Shown here: positions 8,875 to 18,156 of the stretch, in pieces | Layout: the number at the start of each line of letters is the position of its first letter | Numbering within the stretch: position 1 is the stretch's first letter | DNA from: Anaerolineaceae bacterium | GTDB taxonomy: Bacteria; Chloroflexota; Anaerolineae; Anaerolineales; Anaerolineaceae | Direction: 5' to 3' | Length of the DNA stretch: 64,000 bases | Assembly: GCA_029265815.1 (NCBI GenBank) | Contig: JAJUGU010000003.1 | Location: 124,001-188,000, forward strand | Position numbers and translations under genes: made by a program | Notes under the pieces: generated by a model | Told to the model about the DNA's origin: nothing | Databases searched by the model: none | What the model saw: only the letters and a program-made list of their open reading frames with translations

Positions 8875-10380
8875 ATGAATTCAGGCATGAATCCCCTTCT
8901 CTTGGTCACTTTCTTCCCCCTTGTAGGGGTATTGTTGATCCTTCTCTACAAAAAGACCTGGAAATCTGCCATCCGTTGGACGGCATTGATCATATCACTG
9001 GTCACCTTTGGTCTATCGTTGTGGATGCTTTCCATGTTCGATCCTGCAGACCCCAACATTCAAATGGAGATCAACCTTCCGTGGTTCAATCTGGGCGGAA
9101 ACCAGATTGGCTTTCATCTGGGTGTAGATGGCATCAGCATCCTGATGGTTCTGCTGACAGGATTCCTCACCCCCATTGCCCTCCTGTCCACCTGGAAGGC
9201 TGTGGAGGATCGTCTCGCGGGCTTCATGGCGTTCTTCTTGATGCTCGAAACCGGTATGATGGGCGTCTTCCTCTCACTGGATATGGCGCTTTTCTACATC
9301 TTTTGGGAATTCACCCTTATCCCGATGTATTTCCTGATCGGGCTCTGGGGCAGCAAACGCCGGGTTTACGCTGCGATCAAATTCGTTCTCTATACCATGG
9401 CCGGATCACTGCTCATGCTTGCCGGCATCCTGTGGGTGGGGTTGCAGTATGGCGGATTTGATCTGACGAAAATGGATGCCAGTCTGATTCCACAGTCAGC
9501 GCAGCTCTGGTTGTTCGCCGCCTTTGGTTTGGCTTTTGCTATCAAGGTTCCGATGTGGCCGCTTCACTCCTGGCTGCCTGATGCGCACACCGAAGCTCCC
9601 ACTGCGGGCTCTGTCATCCTGGCAGGTGTGCTTTTGAAAATGGGTGCCTATGGCTTCTTACGCTTCAACCTGCCGCTCTTCCCTGAAGCCACCCTCAAAC
9701 TGGTTCCATGGATGGCAGCGCTGTCAGTGATCGGAATCATCTACGGCGCGATGGTTGCCTTCAGGCAAAAGGATGTCAAGCGGCTGGTCGCTTACTCTTC
9801 CATCAGCCATCTTGGCTTTGTTGTTCTGGGTATCTTCGCGCTCAACCAGCAAGGGATCGAAGGCGCAATTTTACAGATGGTCAACCATGGTCTTTCGACC
9901 GGTGCCCTCTTCCTTATCGTGGGGCTGATCTATGAAAGACGCCACACCCGCGAGTTGGAAGAATTTGGCGGCTTGTGGAAGGTGATGCCGGTGTTGGGTG
10001 GGCTTTCACTGGTTGTGATGCTATCATCCCTTGGCCTGCCTGGTTTGAACGGCTTTGTGGGTGAATTTTCCATTCTCCTCGGCGCTTTCAACTCAGATTT
10101 CCTTGCTTCTCCCTGGTTTGCAGGTGTCGCGACCATTGGCGTGATTCTGGCGGCGGTGTACCTGCTGCACATGTTCCAGAAGGTCTTCCTGGGTCCGGTC
10201 ACGAAAGAGGAGAATCTGAAATTAAAGGATCTTTCCCTGCGCGAGATCCTTACCCTGGCACCCATTCTGGTGGTCATCTTCTGGATCGGTCTTTACCCCA
10301 AGCCGTTCTTCCTGTTGATGTCGCCCGCGGTTGAAAAATTGACTGCGGTCTTTCAAACCCTGGCGCTTGCAGCTCATTAA
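8875..10380 (+). CDS. nuoM: NADH-quinone oxidoreductase subunit M (antiporter-like)
   Basis: Antiporter-like proton-pumping subunit, 501 residues and about 14 membrane helices. Diagnostic segments include WEFTLIPMYFLIGLWG, FAIKVPMWPLHSWLPDAHTEAPT and KRLVAYSSISHLGFVVLG. An AAAAGGA element lies just upstream of ATG 8875; an overlapping open frame starting at 8868 is in another frame and lacks family features. It follows nuoL by 11 bases. Confidence 0.95.
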   Translation: MNSGMNPLLLVTFFPLVGVLLILLYKKTWKSAIRWTALIISLVTFGLSLWMLSMFDPADPNIQMEINLPWFNLGGNQIGFHLGVDGISILMVLLTGFLTPIALLSTWKAVEDRLAGFMAFFLMLETGMMGVFLSLDMALFYIFWEFTLIPMYFLIGLWGSKRRVYAAIKFVLYTMAGSLLMLAGILWVGLQYGGFDLTKMDASLIPQSAQLWLFAAFGLAFAIKVPMWPLHSWLPDAHTEAPTAGSVILAGVLLKMGAYGFLRFNLPLFPEATLKLVPWMAALSVIGIIYGAMVAFRQKDVKRLVAYSSISHLGFVVLGIFALNQQGIEGAILQMVNHGLSTGALFLIVGLIYERRHTRELEEFGGLWKVMPVLGGLSLVVMLSSLGLPGLNGFVGEFSILLGAFNSDFLASPWFAGVATIGVILAAVYLLHMFQKVFLGPVTKEENLKLKDLSLREILTLAPILVVIFWIGLYPKPFFLLMSPAVEKLTAVFQTLALAAH

Positions 10381-10394
10381 CGGAAGGTGAAAAC

Positions 10395-11837
10395 ATGACA
10401 ATAATTGATCTTTTCTCCATTCTTCCGGTACTCGTTCTTGTGGTGTGGGCGCTATTCCTGCTGTTGGCAGATTTGTGGGCTTCGCGTAAGTTGCCGGGGT
10501 TGACTCCCATCCTGGCTGTGGTTGGACTGGTATGTTCACTGGTGGTATCGATTGTTCAGGTGGGCAAACCTCAATCTTCCTTTGGTGGAATGATCCATGT
10601 GGATGGGTTCAGCGTCTTTCTGAACATTCTGTTTGCCATCACCGGCATTGCCGCGGTCGCTCTGGCTTATGAATCGTTCAAGAACCTCAAGATTCAGCGT
10701 GGTGAGTATTATGTGCTGCTGCTGTTCAGCCTGAGCGGGATGATGTTGATGGGCGCGGCTGGTGATTTGATCGTCATCTTCCTGGCTCTTGAATTGCTTT
10801 CTATCCCGCTGTATATCATGGCTGGTATGGACTTCAACCGGTTGGAGTCGAAGGAAGCATCACTGAAGTATCTCTTGCTGGGAACTTTTGCTTCGGCTAT
10901 CGTACTGTTTGGCACTGCTTTCATCTACGGCGCCGCGCAAACCACCAACCTGTATGAAATTGCTCTGGCTGTCAGCCTGGCTGAGATCAATTGGACCCTG
11001 TTCATCATCGGCGCTGCGCTGCTGGTCGTAGGTTTTGGGTTTAAAGTAGCCGCAGTGCCATTCCACACATGGACTCCTGATGTATACCACGGCGCGCCCT
11101 CTTCAGTTACCGCATTCATGGCTGTGGGTGCAAAGGCAGCCGGTTTTGCGGCTCTTATCCGTGTATTTTCGCTGGATTTCACCATTCTTTCTGAGAATCT
11201 CACCGCTGTCTTCTGGGCGCTGGCTGTTTTGACCATGATCGTAGGAAATTTCACTGCTCTGGCTCAGAAGAATCTCAAGCGCATGCTGGCCTACTCCAGT
11301 ATTGCTCACGCGGGTTATATTCTGATGGCTTTCGTAGCATTTGGCAACGAGGCCGTGCGCGTAGATTCCATTGCTTCAGCGTTGTTCTACCTGGCGGCCT
11401 ACGCAGCCACCTCCATCGGTGCCTGGGCAGTTTTAATTGCGGTCGAAAGAGAAGACGCTTCAAGGAATGAGATCGAACACCTGGCCGGGTTAGGTAAGGC
11501 CGCTCCTCTGCTGGCAGCGGCTATGACCGTTTTTATGCTCTCATTTACCGGCATTCCTGTAACCCTTGGGTTCTGGGGAAAATTCTATCTCTTCCGCACT
11601 GCGATCCAGGGCGGAAACATCATCCTTGCGGTTATTGGTTTGCTGACTTCACTTGTGTCTGCATACTACTACCTGAGAGTGGTCGTGAAGATGTATTTCC
11701 AGGAAGGGGATGTCAAAGTCAATCAGAAGGGCTGGTCGCTTGTGGTTGCGGTTGTTGCTGCTTTGATCGTGCTTGGATTGGCTTTCATACCTGAATTGCT
11801 CTATAAATTCGCTGCAAGCAGTTTAATAATCGGTTAA
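10395..11837 (+). CDS. nuoN: NADH-quinone oxidoreductase subunit N (antiporter-like)
   Basis: Third antiporter-like subunit, 480 residues. Key blocks are LELLSIPLYIMAGMD, the middle GFKVAAVPFHTWTPDVYHGAP with its conserved lysine and histidine, and KRMLAYSSIAHAGYILM. GGAAGGTG precedes the start. It is the last gene of the nuo operon: 20 bases after its stop comes a strong hairpin. The order E-F-G-H-I-J-K-L-M-N matches the common bacterial 14-gene arrangement, so A, B and C are expected upstream of the window. Confidence 0.95.
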   Translation: MTIIDLFSILPVLVLVVWALFLLLADLWASRKLPGLTPILAVVGLVCSLVVSIVQVGKPQSSFGGMIHVDGFSVFLNILFAITGIAAVALAYESFKNLKIQRGEYYVLLLFSLSGMMLMGAAGDLIVIFLALELLSIPLYIMAGMDFNRLESKEASLKYLLLGTFASAIVLFGTAFIYGAAQTTNLYEIALAVSLAEINWTLFIIGAALLVVGFGFKVAAVPFHTWTPDVYHGAPSSVTAFMAVGAKAAGFAALIRVFSLDFTILSENLTAVFWALAVLTMIVGNFTALAQKNLKRMLAYSSIAHAGYILMAFVAFGNEAVRVDSIASALFYLAAYAATSIGAWAVLIAVEREDASRNEIEHLAGLGKAAPLLAAAMTVFMLSFTGIPVTLGFWGKFYLFRTAIQGGNIILAVIGLLTSLVSAYYYLRVVVKMYFQEGDVKVNQKGWSLVVAVVAALIVLGLAFIPELLYKFAASSLIIG

Positions 11838-11857
11838 TCAATAAAATTCTTAAATCA

Positions 11858-11886
11858 AAACCCCGCCCTGACTTCGGGCGGGGTTT
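11858..11886. terminator. bidirectional terminator after nuoN
   Basis: An 11-bp perfect GC-rich stem (AAACCCCGCCC / GGGCGGGGTTT) around a 7-base loop sits between the convergent nuoN and the GYF_2 protein gene. The A-run on one side and T-run on the other let it act for both strands. Confidence 0.85.
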
Positions 11887-11903
11887 GCGTATGTGATAGC
11901 GAA

Positions 11904-12548
11904 CTATTTCTTTGCCTGGATTAACGCTATGGCTGCATTCTTGACTTTGATCGTATAGATGATCCACAGCACGATGTAGGCGATGAACCCAATTCCAGTT
12001 CCGCTGGCATACAGGCAGATGTTCATCCAGGTTGGCAGATCGAGGTTAATGCGTTCAGCGGCAATCCCATCCGCATCAAATTTGGCATTGATCTCCTTGG
12101 CCAATCCTCTGAACGCCGGGAAATACCAGTAGAAGTTCCAGCCCGGGATGAAGCAGTATGCAACTGCCTGATCCGGTGTGGCGCGGATACCTTCATGCTG
12201 GACGAGTTTCCAGGCCTTCCAGATGATGATGAAGAACAGGACACTTGACGCGATAATCGTTGCCCCAAAGGTTGGGATTGCAGCGATGAGGCTGATCCAG
12301 AACCACATAAAGAGTTTCTTTATGCAGGCAACTTCTGGATCGTCAGGAACCCCTGCGTATGCCATCACTGGAGGAGGGACAGAACCGAGCAGAGAAGCGA
12401 GAGCAGTCTGTCCGATAGGCTGCCAGTTGGGCATACCATTGGTCCAGACTAAGGTGCTGTGCGTGATGGTTCCAGCGGCTACCAGTTTCTTGATCTCTGC
12501 TTCATCTACGGGGCCGATTTGCTGGTTATTAATCGTGTAATACCACAT
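11904..12548 (-). CDS. GYF_2 (DUF4339) domain membrane protein
   Basis: 214-residue protein of unknown role. The N-terminal 55 residues form a GYF_2/DUF4339 domain (MWYYTINNQQIGPVDEAEI ... TLVWTNGMPNWQPI), a fold that usually binds peptides. A Pro-rich linker follows, then three or four hydrophobic segments (about residues 85-130 and 170-205). This layout is common in bacterial membrane proteins thought to regulate or scaffold other membrane proteins, but no partner is visible here. AAGGAGAAG precedes the start. The upstream gene on the same strand is 125 bases away. Confidence 0.75.
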   Translation of the reverse strand: MWYYTINNQQIGPVDEAEIKKLVAAGTITHSTLVWTNGMPNWQPIGQTALASLLGSVPPPVMAYAGVPDDPEVACIKKLFMWFWISLIAAIPTFGATIIASSVLFFIIIWKAWKLVQHEGIRATPDQAVAYCFIPGWNFYWYFPAFRGLAKEINAKFDADGIAAERINLDLPTWMNICLYASGTGIGFIAYIVLWIIYTIKVKNAAIALIQAKK

Positions 12549-12673
12549 ATTCTTCTCCTTGGTTAATCCTATTTATGATTACGAAACTTAAATCATTATA
12601 GGTTATTTTAAATAAATGGAATCTTAAAAACAAATAAAAAGAGATGCCATTTCTTGAATTTCTCTGGGTATGG

Positions 12674-14656
12674 TTAAGGATTTGATTCCTGGTATTCGTA
12701 AAGGTGAAAGAGAAATTCCCCGGCATCTGAATAATGATCGCTCCAGAAGCCGCCGGGGTACTGTTTTTCTACTGCAGCCTCGTCGCTCTCATGGTTGGGA
12801 AGAAATACAAAGAGGATGCGCTTACCTGAGGGTTGTGGATCGGCAGATGATCCCAACGGTTCGGTAATATCGTAATAGATGATCTGCGGCGCAAGGTAGG
12901 GAAGGCTGGAAATCGAATGGTATCCCATGTGTGGATACCCGCAGAAAACTAATTCCTGCCCTTTGGGCTCACCTTTCAGGCGTTCTGCCAATACCTGAGC
13001 CACGCGGCCGTTAAATCCTCCAAAATAGTTATTGGGCGTGTATTCCTCAAAGTAGAACCGGGCATCATGGATGGACATGAGCAATGAGATCAATATCAAT
13101 ATAGCGGGTATTTCTCTGGCACGCGAAGGCCATTTTTTAACCAGAAAATCACTGATCTGCTGCAGGCTGAACCCAATGATTAACGCAACAGCCGGGGCTG
13201 CTGCTGTGTAGCGCTGGGCAGCGGGTGCGCTTTCGCTTAATCCAACAGCTGCGGTAATGGCTGCCAGCCAGAAGAAAAGCAACTGGCTGCGGCTTTCGGT
13301 TGGTTTTAGGATCAGAAATACCAGTCCCAGCAAGAAGATGAACGCAGGGAACGCAAATAACATGGGTACGCCTGGCATGTACCAGTGGATCAGAGGGAGA
13401 TAAACATACCCCTGAATGGCTTTCCACATCTGTTCAATGATGATCAAAAAAGATGCTTTTCCGGTTTCAAGGGCGGTGTTGGCAAGCCACTCGCCCATGA
13501 TGGTGACCCGGTTATAGGGGGCCATAAACTCGTCGGGATGATTGGCGTAAAACCAGTTCAATGGCAGAGAGATGATCAGCGCGGCCCAAAACATGAGGAT
13601 GATCGACGGAAGCGCCTTGCGTAATCGTGAGTGGTTGCTGATCCCGGCAGCCGCCAGCCAGGCCAGAATGATGAGCAAGATACTGCGTCCTGTGGCATAA
13701 AAATACTGCGCCAACCCCAACCCGATACCTGCCACCAGAAAAGCCGTGCGTCTGTTTTGCTGCCATCCCAGCCAGAGAAAGCCGAGCGTGAATACAATGA
13801 AAACCCCATCCCAAATATTGTTCAATCCGATCCGGCTAAAATGGATGTGGTAATGCATCCCCGCCAGAAAGATCGCTGCTGCGAGTCCGCCGACAACACC
13901 GAACATTGAGCGCCCGATGAAAAACACCAGAACCACCGTCAGTGCGCCAGCAAATGCCGACATCAAACGCAGGGCCTGGGTGGTTTGGCCAAAAAGCACG
14001 ATAAACTGAGATTGTATGAAACTGTGCAGAGTAGGGAACGAAAACCATCCGGAAATAAAGAGGTTGTCAATTTTTCCCTGTAGAAATTCGACAGCAAAAA
14101 GGCCAGAAGAGCCCTCATCGCCAGTCAGCACCACGGGGATCGTAGCCGTGTTGATTGCCCGCAGCAGAAGGGCTGCAGTGAATAATAACACTCCTATTGC
14201 CAGTGCTGATTTCGGTAGCTTCTGGCGCTTATTGAAAACGGGATACCCCCCGTACACTGCCAGAAGGATGGATATCAGCCAGCATATTGCAGCCGCTGCC
14301 GGGCTGTACATGTGCCGTTCAAATCCGGCAGCAATTACCGTCAGCAGGCTGAAGGGCAGGCTGAACGCCAGGCTAAGGATCTGCCCGGGTGAAGTTCCCA
14401 GCCAGCCGGCTGCCTTCTGTAGAAGATGTTCCATCCATCTGAACAGGCGTCTTTTAAGAACTGAATAGATTCCAAACCAGAGCGCAACAAGGCCAAAGAA
14501 GAACAAAATCAGCGGGATTGTCCGGAATTCCTGCCTGACATCTGCATGGATGACAAAGCTGGCTATCACCAGAGATATGCTGCAAACAAGCAGTACCCAT
14601 GAAGCCGGAATCTCAATCGAACGACCCCTGGAAATGAGAGAATCTGATTCACTCAT
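12674..14656 (-). CDS. GT39-type (PMT-like) integral membrane glycosyltransferase
   Basis: 660-residue polytopic protein with about 12 to 13 hydrophobic helices and a soluble C-terminal part of about 150 residues. A Asp-Glu pair in the first large loop (VVLTGDEGSSGLFAVEFLQG) matches the catalytic DE of the GT39/ArnT/PMT superfamily, which uses polyprenyl-phosphate sugars as donors outside the membrane. The specific acceptor cannot be read from the sequence. No strong ribosome-binding site precedes the start. The neighbours on the same strand are unrelated. Confidence 0.75.
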   Translation of the reverse strand: MSESDSLISRGRSIEIPASWVLLVCSISLVIASFVIHADVRQEFRTIPLILFFFGLVALWFGIYSVLKRRLFRWMEHLLQKAAGWLGTSPGQILSLAFSLPFSLLTVIAAGFERHMYSPAAAAICWLISILLAVYGGYPVFNKRQKLPKSALAIGVLLFTAALLLRAINTATIPVVLTGDEGSSGLFAVEFLQGKIDNLFISGWFSFPTLHSFIQSQFIVLFGQTTQALRLMSAFAGALTVVLVFFIGRSMFGVVGGLAAAIFLAGMHYHIHFSRIGLNNIWDGVFIVFTLGFLWLGWQQNRRTAFLVAGIGLGLAQYFYATGRSILLIILAWLAAAGISNHSRLRKALPSIILMFWAALIISLPLNWFYANHPDEFMAPYNRVTIMGEWLANTALETGKASFLIIIEQMWKAIQGYVYLPLIHWYMPGVPMLFAFPAFIFLLGLVFLILKPTESRSQLLFFWLAAITAAVGLSESAPAAQRYTAAAPAVALIIGFSLQQISDFLVKKWPSRAREIPAILILISLLMSIHDARFYFEEYTPNNYFGGFNGRVAQVLAERLKGEPKGQELVFCGYPHMGYHSISSLPYLAPQIIYYDITEPLGSSADPQPSGKRILFVFLPNHESDEAAVEKQYPGGFWSDHYSDAGEFLFHLYEYQESNP

Positions 14657-14703
14657 ATCGAAATGATATTCCTGTAAAAACCTTTGAAACCGGAACGAGA
14701 GGA

Positions 14704-15111
14704 TTACTCGAAATCTTCAGGGGTCAAGTGCCGTTGGCGTTTGATCTCACCGTGCTGCTTTTTCTTCGCCACGCGCGCAGCCTGCGACCTTGCGCTCGGG
14801 TGAGTGGCCTTACGTTCTTGTGGTGGTGTGGCTGCTTTCTCGATCAAGGTTTGCAGCCGGCGGATCGCATCGGTGCGGTTTTGTTCCTGTGTGCGGTAGC
14901 GTTTGGCCTCGATCACCAGCACACCCGCATCCGTCATACGGCTGCCAGCGATCTTTGCCAGACGTTCTTTGATTTCAGGCTCGAGAGATGGCGAATGAAA
15001 CACATCGAAGCGCAATTGCACCGCGGTGGCCACTTTGTTAACGTTTTGTCCGCCGGGGCCTGCAGAACGAATGTAATCAAATTGAATTTCATCATCACCT
15101 ATTTCGATCAT
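14704..15111 (-). CDS. arfB: Alternative ribosome-rescue factor, peptidyl-tRNA hydrolase ArfB
   Basis: 135-residue class-I release-factor homologue lacking codon-recognition domains. The catalytic GGQ loop is intact (IRSAGPGGQNVNKV), near residue 20. The C-terminal basic tail (KATHPSARSQAARVAKKKQHGEIKRQRH) is the part that enters the empty mRNA channel of stalled ribosomes in the family. It hydrolyses peptidyl-tRNA on non-stop complexes. The start has no Shine-Dalgarno sequence; instead a -10-like TATAAA lies 8 bases ahead of the ATG, so a leaderless message is possible. Confidence 0.9.
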   Translation of the reverse strand: MIEIGDDEIQFDYIRSAGPGGQNVNKVATAVQLRFDVFHSPSLEPEIKERLAKIAGSRMTDAGVLVIEAKRYRTQEQNRTDAIRRLQTLIEKAATPPQERKATHPSARSQAARVAKKKQHGEIKRQRHLTPEDFE

Positions 15112-15119
15112 CTCATAAT

Positions 15120-15149
15120 TTTATAACATTTCAGGTCTGTCTTGAACAA
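15120..15149 (-). promoter_or_regulatory. predicted arfB promoter, possibly leaderless
   Basis: On the minus strand, TTGTTC (15144-15149) and TATAAA (15120-15125) are separated by 18 bases. The -10 ends 8 bases before the arfB ATG, so transcription would start within two bases of the start codon. Confidence 0.45.
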
Positions 15150-15153
15150 CGGT

Positions 15154-15159
15154 TATAAT
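15154..15159 (+). promoter_or_regulatory. predicted -10 element for folE
   Basis: A perfect TATAAT lies 43 bases before the folE start. The -35 region is weak. It sits back-to-back with the predicted arfB promoter, so the two divergent promoters would overlap. Confidence 0.4.
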
Positions 15160-15201
15160 TATCAGACGATTGCAAGATCCGAGAAAAAGGAGAACGATGC
15201 G

Positions 15202-15849
15202 ATGACCGAAGGTTCAGTAGACGATTTTTCTGTAGACGAGATCCTGCAGCTTAACAGACGCAAGATTAGCCCCGAAAACCTGAAAAAATACGAAAGTTAT
15301 ATGGCTGAAATATTCACCGCGTTGGGGATGGATCTGGATACTCCTTCCACACACGAGACGCCGCGGCGTTTCTTGGATGCCTTGATCGAATCGACGAGCG
15401 GATACGACGGCGACCCGAAACTGATCAAAGCCTTCCCCAAAGAATGCCGTGGTGAGCCGGATTGCCGCTTGAGCCAGGTCATTGAAGGCCCAATTTATTT
15501 TCATTCACTGTGCGAGCATCATGTGTTTCCTTTCTACGGAGAAGCATATGTGGGTTATGTAGCGAACGAGCGCATCCTGGGGATTTCTAAACTTACCCGT
15601 CTGGTACGGCTTTATGCCAAGCGATTTGCAGTTCAGGAGCGCATCGGATATCAGATCGCCGATACTCTTGAGGCTGTGATGAACCCCCACGGTGTGGCAG
15701 TCTTTTTACGTGCAAAACACATGTGTGTCGAGATGCGCGGGGTGCGTGAGATTTCACCCGCCACGCGTACAACCGTTTTCCGTGGAGTATATGCTGACGA
15801 TCCATCCATGCGCACAGAATTTCTCAACGTGTGCGGAATCGTCAAATAG
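15202..15849 (+). CDS. folE: GTP cyclohydrolase I
   Basis: Converts GTP to 7,8-dihydroneopterin triphosphate, the first step of tetrahydrofolate/pterin synthesis. 215 residues from ATG 15202, chosen because AAGGAG lies 9 bases upstream; an in-frame extension to 15142 has no such site. Zinc and active-site motifs are present: SLCEHHVFPFYGEAYVGY with the Cys-His-His set, GISKLTRLVRLYAKRF, and the later ligand Cys in RAKHMCVEMRGV. HETPRRFLDAL near the N terminus is also typical. The gene stands alone, without other folate genes beside it. Confidence 0.95.
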   Translation: MTEGSVDDFSVDEILQLNRRKISPENLKKYESYMAEIFTALGMDLDTPSTHETPRRFLDALIESTSGYDGDPKLIKAFPKECRGEPDCRLSQVIEGPIYFHSLCEHHVFPFYGEAYVGYVANERILGISKLTRLVRLYAKRFAVQERIGYQIADTLEAVMNPHGVAVFLRAKHMCVEMRGVREISPATRTTVFRGVYADDPSMRTEFLNVCGIVK

Positions 15850-15863
15850 TGGTTTGTTTCATT

Positions 15864-16082
15864 ATGACTGTCAACGGTAAGCGGGTGGATGTAGAGGATC
15901 GTTTGATCGTTGCCACCTCTGAGCTGGTACTCTCAGAAGGGTTGAACTACCTGCCTATCTCAGACGAGAAGGTCAATAACGATGCTTCGGTCATATTTCC
16001 TGAGGTGCTGGAACGTTACGTTCGAAGACACACTCCCATCAGGAATATCTTTCATGGCAGATTAGAATTTTGTGAATTTTAA
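15864..16082 (+). CDS. small hypothetical protein or TetR-like fragment
   Basis: A 72-residue open frame just after folE. Residues about 10-30 (VEDRLIVATSELVLSEGLNY) faintly recall the first helices of TetR-type regulators, but the recognition helix and effector domain are missing. There is no ribosome-binding site, so it may be a gene remnant or not expressed. The remaining 140 bases up to plsY show nothing else that I recognise. Confidence 0.25.
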   Translation: MTVNGKRVDVEDRLIVATSELVLSEGLNYLPISDEKVNNDASVIFPEVLERYVRRHTPIRNIFHGRLEFCEF

Positions 16083-16228
16083 GATAATATTGCAGATAGT
16101 TTTTTGGATTCTTCTGATGGTAACGGTTAGATCCAGGCCAAGGAGCGTATACATTACAGGTTTGTAATTTTTCCCGAATTCTGGTTTTAACCGTAACTTT
16201 AATGTTATATCTGGTGTTGTTTTACTTT

Positions 16229-16849
16229 ATGACTATCATTCAATTAATCGTAATCGCATTACTGGGTTATGCCATTGGCAACTTCTCGCCAGCTTACATT
16301 TTTGGGCAGCTTGTGGGAAAATTCGATATTCGTGAGCAGGGCAGTGGCAACGCCGGTGCGACTAATGTGATGCGCCTGATCGGGTGGCGTTATGGCGCAC
16401 TGGTGTTTATCCTCGATATGCTCAAAGGATTGCTGGCATCTGCACTTGGTTACTGGCTAGGCCAGGAGGTTGGTCTGGCAGTGGCTTCTCTTGGCGTCAT
16501 TCTCGGGCATGACTTTCCAGCGGTGTTAAACTTCCGCGGCGGAAAGGGTATCGCCTCGACCACGGGAATTTTCCTGCATCTATTTCCAGTTCCTACATTG
16601 ATCGCTATACTGATCTTTATAGCAGCGGTTCTCATCACCCGCATGGTATCCGTTGGTTCACTGGTTTTTGTTCTCGCCATGACGATCTACACTGTGGTTA
16701 CCGGCCAACCTGCAGCTTTGGTTATCCTGGCCGTGGCGGTCGCAATTTTTGCCTTCGCCAGGCACAGTTCGAATATCAAGCGCATTCTAAATGGTGTAGA
16801 AAACAAGATTTCATTAGGAAAAAAGACAGTCCTTCCTGACAGCCATTAA
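16229..16849 (+). CDS. plsY: Glycerol-3-phosphate acyltransferase PlsY
   Basis: Membrane acyltransferase that moves the acyl group of acyl-phosphate to glycerol-3-phosphate, the first step of phospholipid synthesis. 206 residues from ATG 16229; a start at 16202 would add nine residues and neither has a clear ribosome-binding site. The three family motifs are present: GSGNAGATNVMR, HDFPAVLNFRGGKGIAS, and HSSNIKRILNGVENK at the C terminus. About five to seven hydrophobic segments. A terminator follows directly. Confidence 0.93.
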   Translation: MTIIQLIVIALLGYAIGNFSPAYIFGQLVGKFDIREQGSGNAGATNVMRLIGWRYGALVFILDMLKGLLASALGYWLGQEVGLAVASLGVILGHDFPAVLNFRGGKGIASTTGIFLHLFPVPTLIAILIFIAAVLITRMVSVGSLVFVLAMTIYTVVTGQPAALVILAVAVAIFAFARHSSNIKRILNGVENKISLGKKTVLPDSH

Positions 16850-16863
16850 TGTGAAACCAATCT

Positions 16864-16899
16864 GCCCCTGAACAAGAATTGTTCCGGGGCTATTTTTTT
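16864..16899 (+). terminator. intrinsic terminator after plsY
   Basis: Stem GCCCC-T-GAACAA / TTGTTC-C-GGGGC with one mismatch and a 3-base loop, followed by TATTTTTTT. Confidence 0.85.
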
Positions 16900-16915
16900 G
16901 ACGTAATTGGTTTAC

Positions 16916-17185
16916 CTAGAGGATCATCAAGACCCGTTTGTGGCTGCTCAATTCGGCATACAGCGCATCCACCTGTTCACGGCTGTCAGCAATAAATTTA
17001 AAGGATACCGAACGGTACTTATCTCCGCTCGAAAGTCGGCTGGTAATATTTTCTTCCAATAATTCCGGTATGTGGCGTCGAACGATCTCGATTACAAATT
17101 CTTCGAAATCAGATTCATCGCGGCCGATTACCTTGAGCGGAAAGGGAATGGGATATTCAACTATAGGGATATTCTCGTCACTCAT
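16916..17185 (-). CDS. DUF493 (YbeD-like) protein
   Basis: 89-residue small protein of the DUF493 family, a ferredoxin-like ACT-resembling fold. The typical ending SREQVDALYAELSSHKRVLMIL and the YPIPFPLKVIG opening are present. The Escherichia coli member YbeD lies near lipoate genes, but no lipoate gene is near here. The precise role of the family is unsettled. It is a single-gene unit, convergent with plsY. Confidence 0.8.
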   Translation of the reverse strand: MSDENIPIVEYPIPFPLKVIGRDESDFEEFVIEIVRRHIPELLEENITSRLSSGDKYRSVSFKFIADSREQVDALYAELSSHKRVLMIL

Positions 17186-17244
17186 CTCTACACCTGCAAA
17201 ACGCTATTATACTCGTTTCGCGTCTCTTGTGAGGCAGCCAGGGT

Positions 17245-18156
17245 TTATGAAAATGTGTTGACCTCACGAAACGTGCGCTTGATTGATCTGCGATTACGCA
17301 ATGCAGGGTAGCCAAAAATCACCATCAAACCCGGCTGAATCTTTTCAGGCAGGTGATATTTCTGCCGGGCTTTACGGCTGTATCGAAAAACATACCCCGG
17401 AAAGCCGAGCATACAGGTACCAAGCCCCAGCGACTCACCGGCCAGCATGGCATACGTTGCCGGGATGATCGGATCTGCCGGATCGGAATACGAGGTACCA
17501 TAAAAATACATAGCAAGTGGCGCATGATATAAGAACCAGTCCTTGCCATCCTGTCGGCTTGCTGTAAACATTTCTATGGCAAGCGCCATGAAATCTCTGA
17601 TCATGGCGGTGTTTTCTTTTCCGATGAATGGGCGCAGCAGCGCCAGCATGAGCGGTGAGAACATCCAGCGCCATGTGCGCATTTCATTGATCAAACAGTC
17701 TCTCAATTCCTCAACCGCCTTGCGGGTTTGAAACACGCATACCCCTACTTCCGTGGGAGGAATCCCAACCGGTGCAGTGGATGCTGCTGCAACGATCTTC
17801 TGTATGATCTCGGCATCCACTTCCTGTGATTTGAACACCCGCGTACTGCGGCGTGCGACCATCAGCGAATTCAATTGTGAATAATCTGCGCGTGAAGCAA
17901 TGGGAGGAATGTTTAAAACATCTTCTGGTGAGAGGTCTCTGCCAGAAATTCGGATGGCATCTGCAGGACAAACGGCGACGCACGCGCCGCAGGCGATGCA
18001 GCCAAAGCCGCGGGTCTGATCCACCCCCAGGTGACCGTTCTCCATAAAGAGTGGATATCCAGAGCACACCTCAACACACGCTCCGCAGGCAGAGCATTTG
18101 GTGTAGTCAATCAATATCTCAGCTGTGCCGCTGACGCGGCTTCCTGGAATGGTCAA
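17245..18156 (-). CDS. Ferredoxin-nitroreductase fusion protein
   Basis: 303 residues. The N terminus carries two complete 4Fe-4S motifs (CSACGACVEVC and CIACGACVAVC); the rest is a nitroreductase-family FMN domain starting near residue 100 (VARRSTRVFKSQEVDAEII). Such fusions let the flavin domain receive electrons from iron-sulphur clusters. The start is TTG at 18156, directly after the stop of the upstream nitroreductase gene, whose last codons supply the AAGGAG site, so expression of the pair is coupled. The substrate is unknown. Confidence 0.85.
   Translation of the reverse strand: MTIPGSRVSGTAEILIDYTKCSACGACVEVCSGYPLFMENGHLGVDQTRGFGCIACGACVAVCPADAIRISGRDLSPEDVLNIPPIASRADYSQLNSLMVARRSTRVFKSQEVDAEIIQKIVAAASTAPVGIPPTEVGVCVFQTRKAVEELRDCLINEMRTWRWMFSPLMLALLRPFIGKENTAMIRDFMALAIEMFTASRQDGKDWFLYHAPLAMYFYGTSYSDPADPIIPATYAMLAGESLGLGTCMLGFPGYVFRYSRKARQKYHLPEKIQPGLMVIFGYPALRNRRSIKRTFREVNTFS

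Noticed and set aside
8868-9461. 197-codon frame starting seven bases before nuoM in another frame
   Set aside because: Its product has no family features, whereas NuoM motifs run through the frame beginning at 8875.
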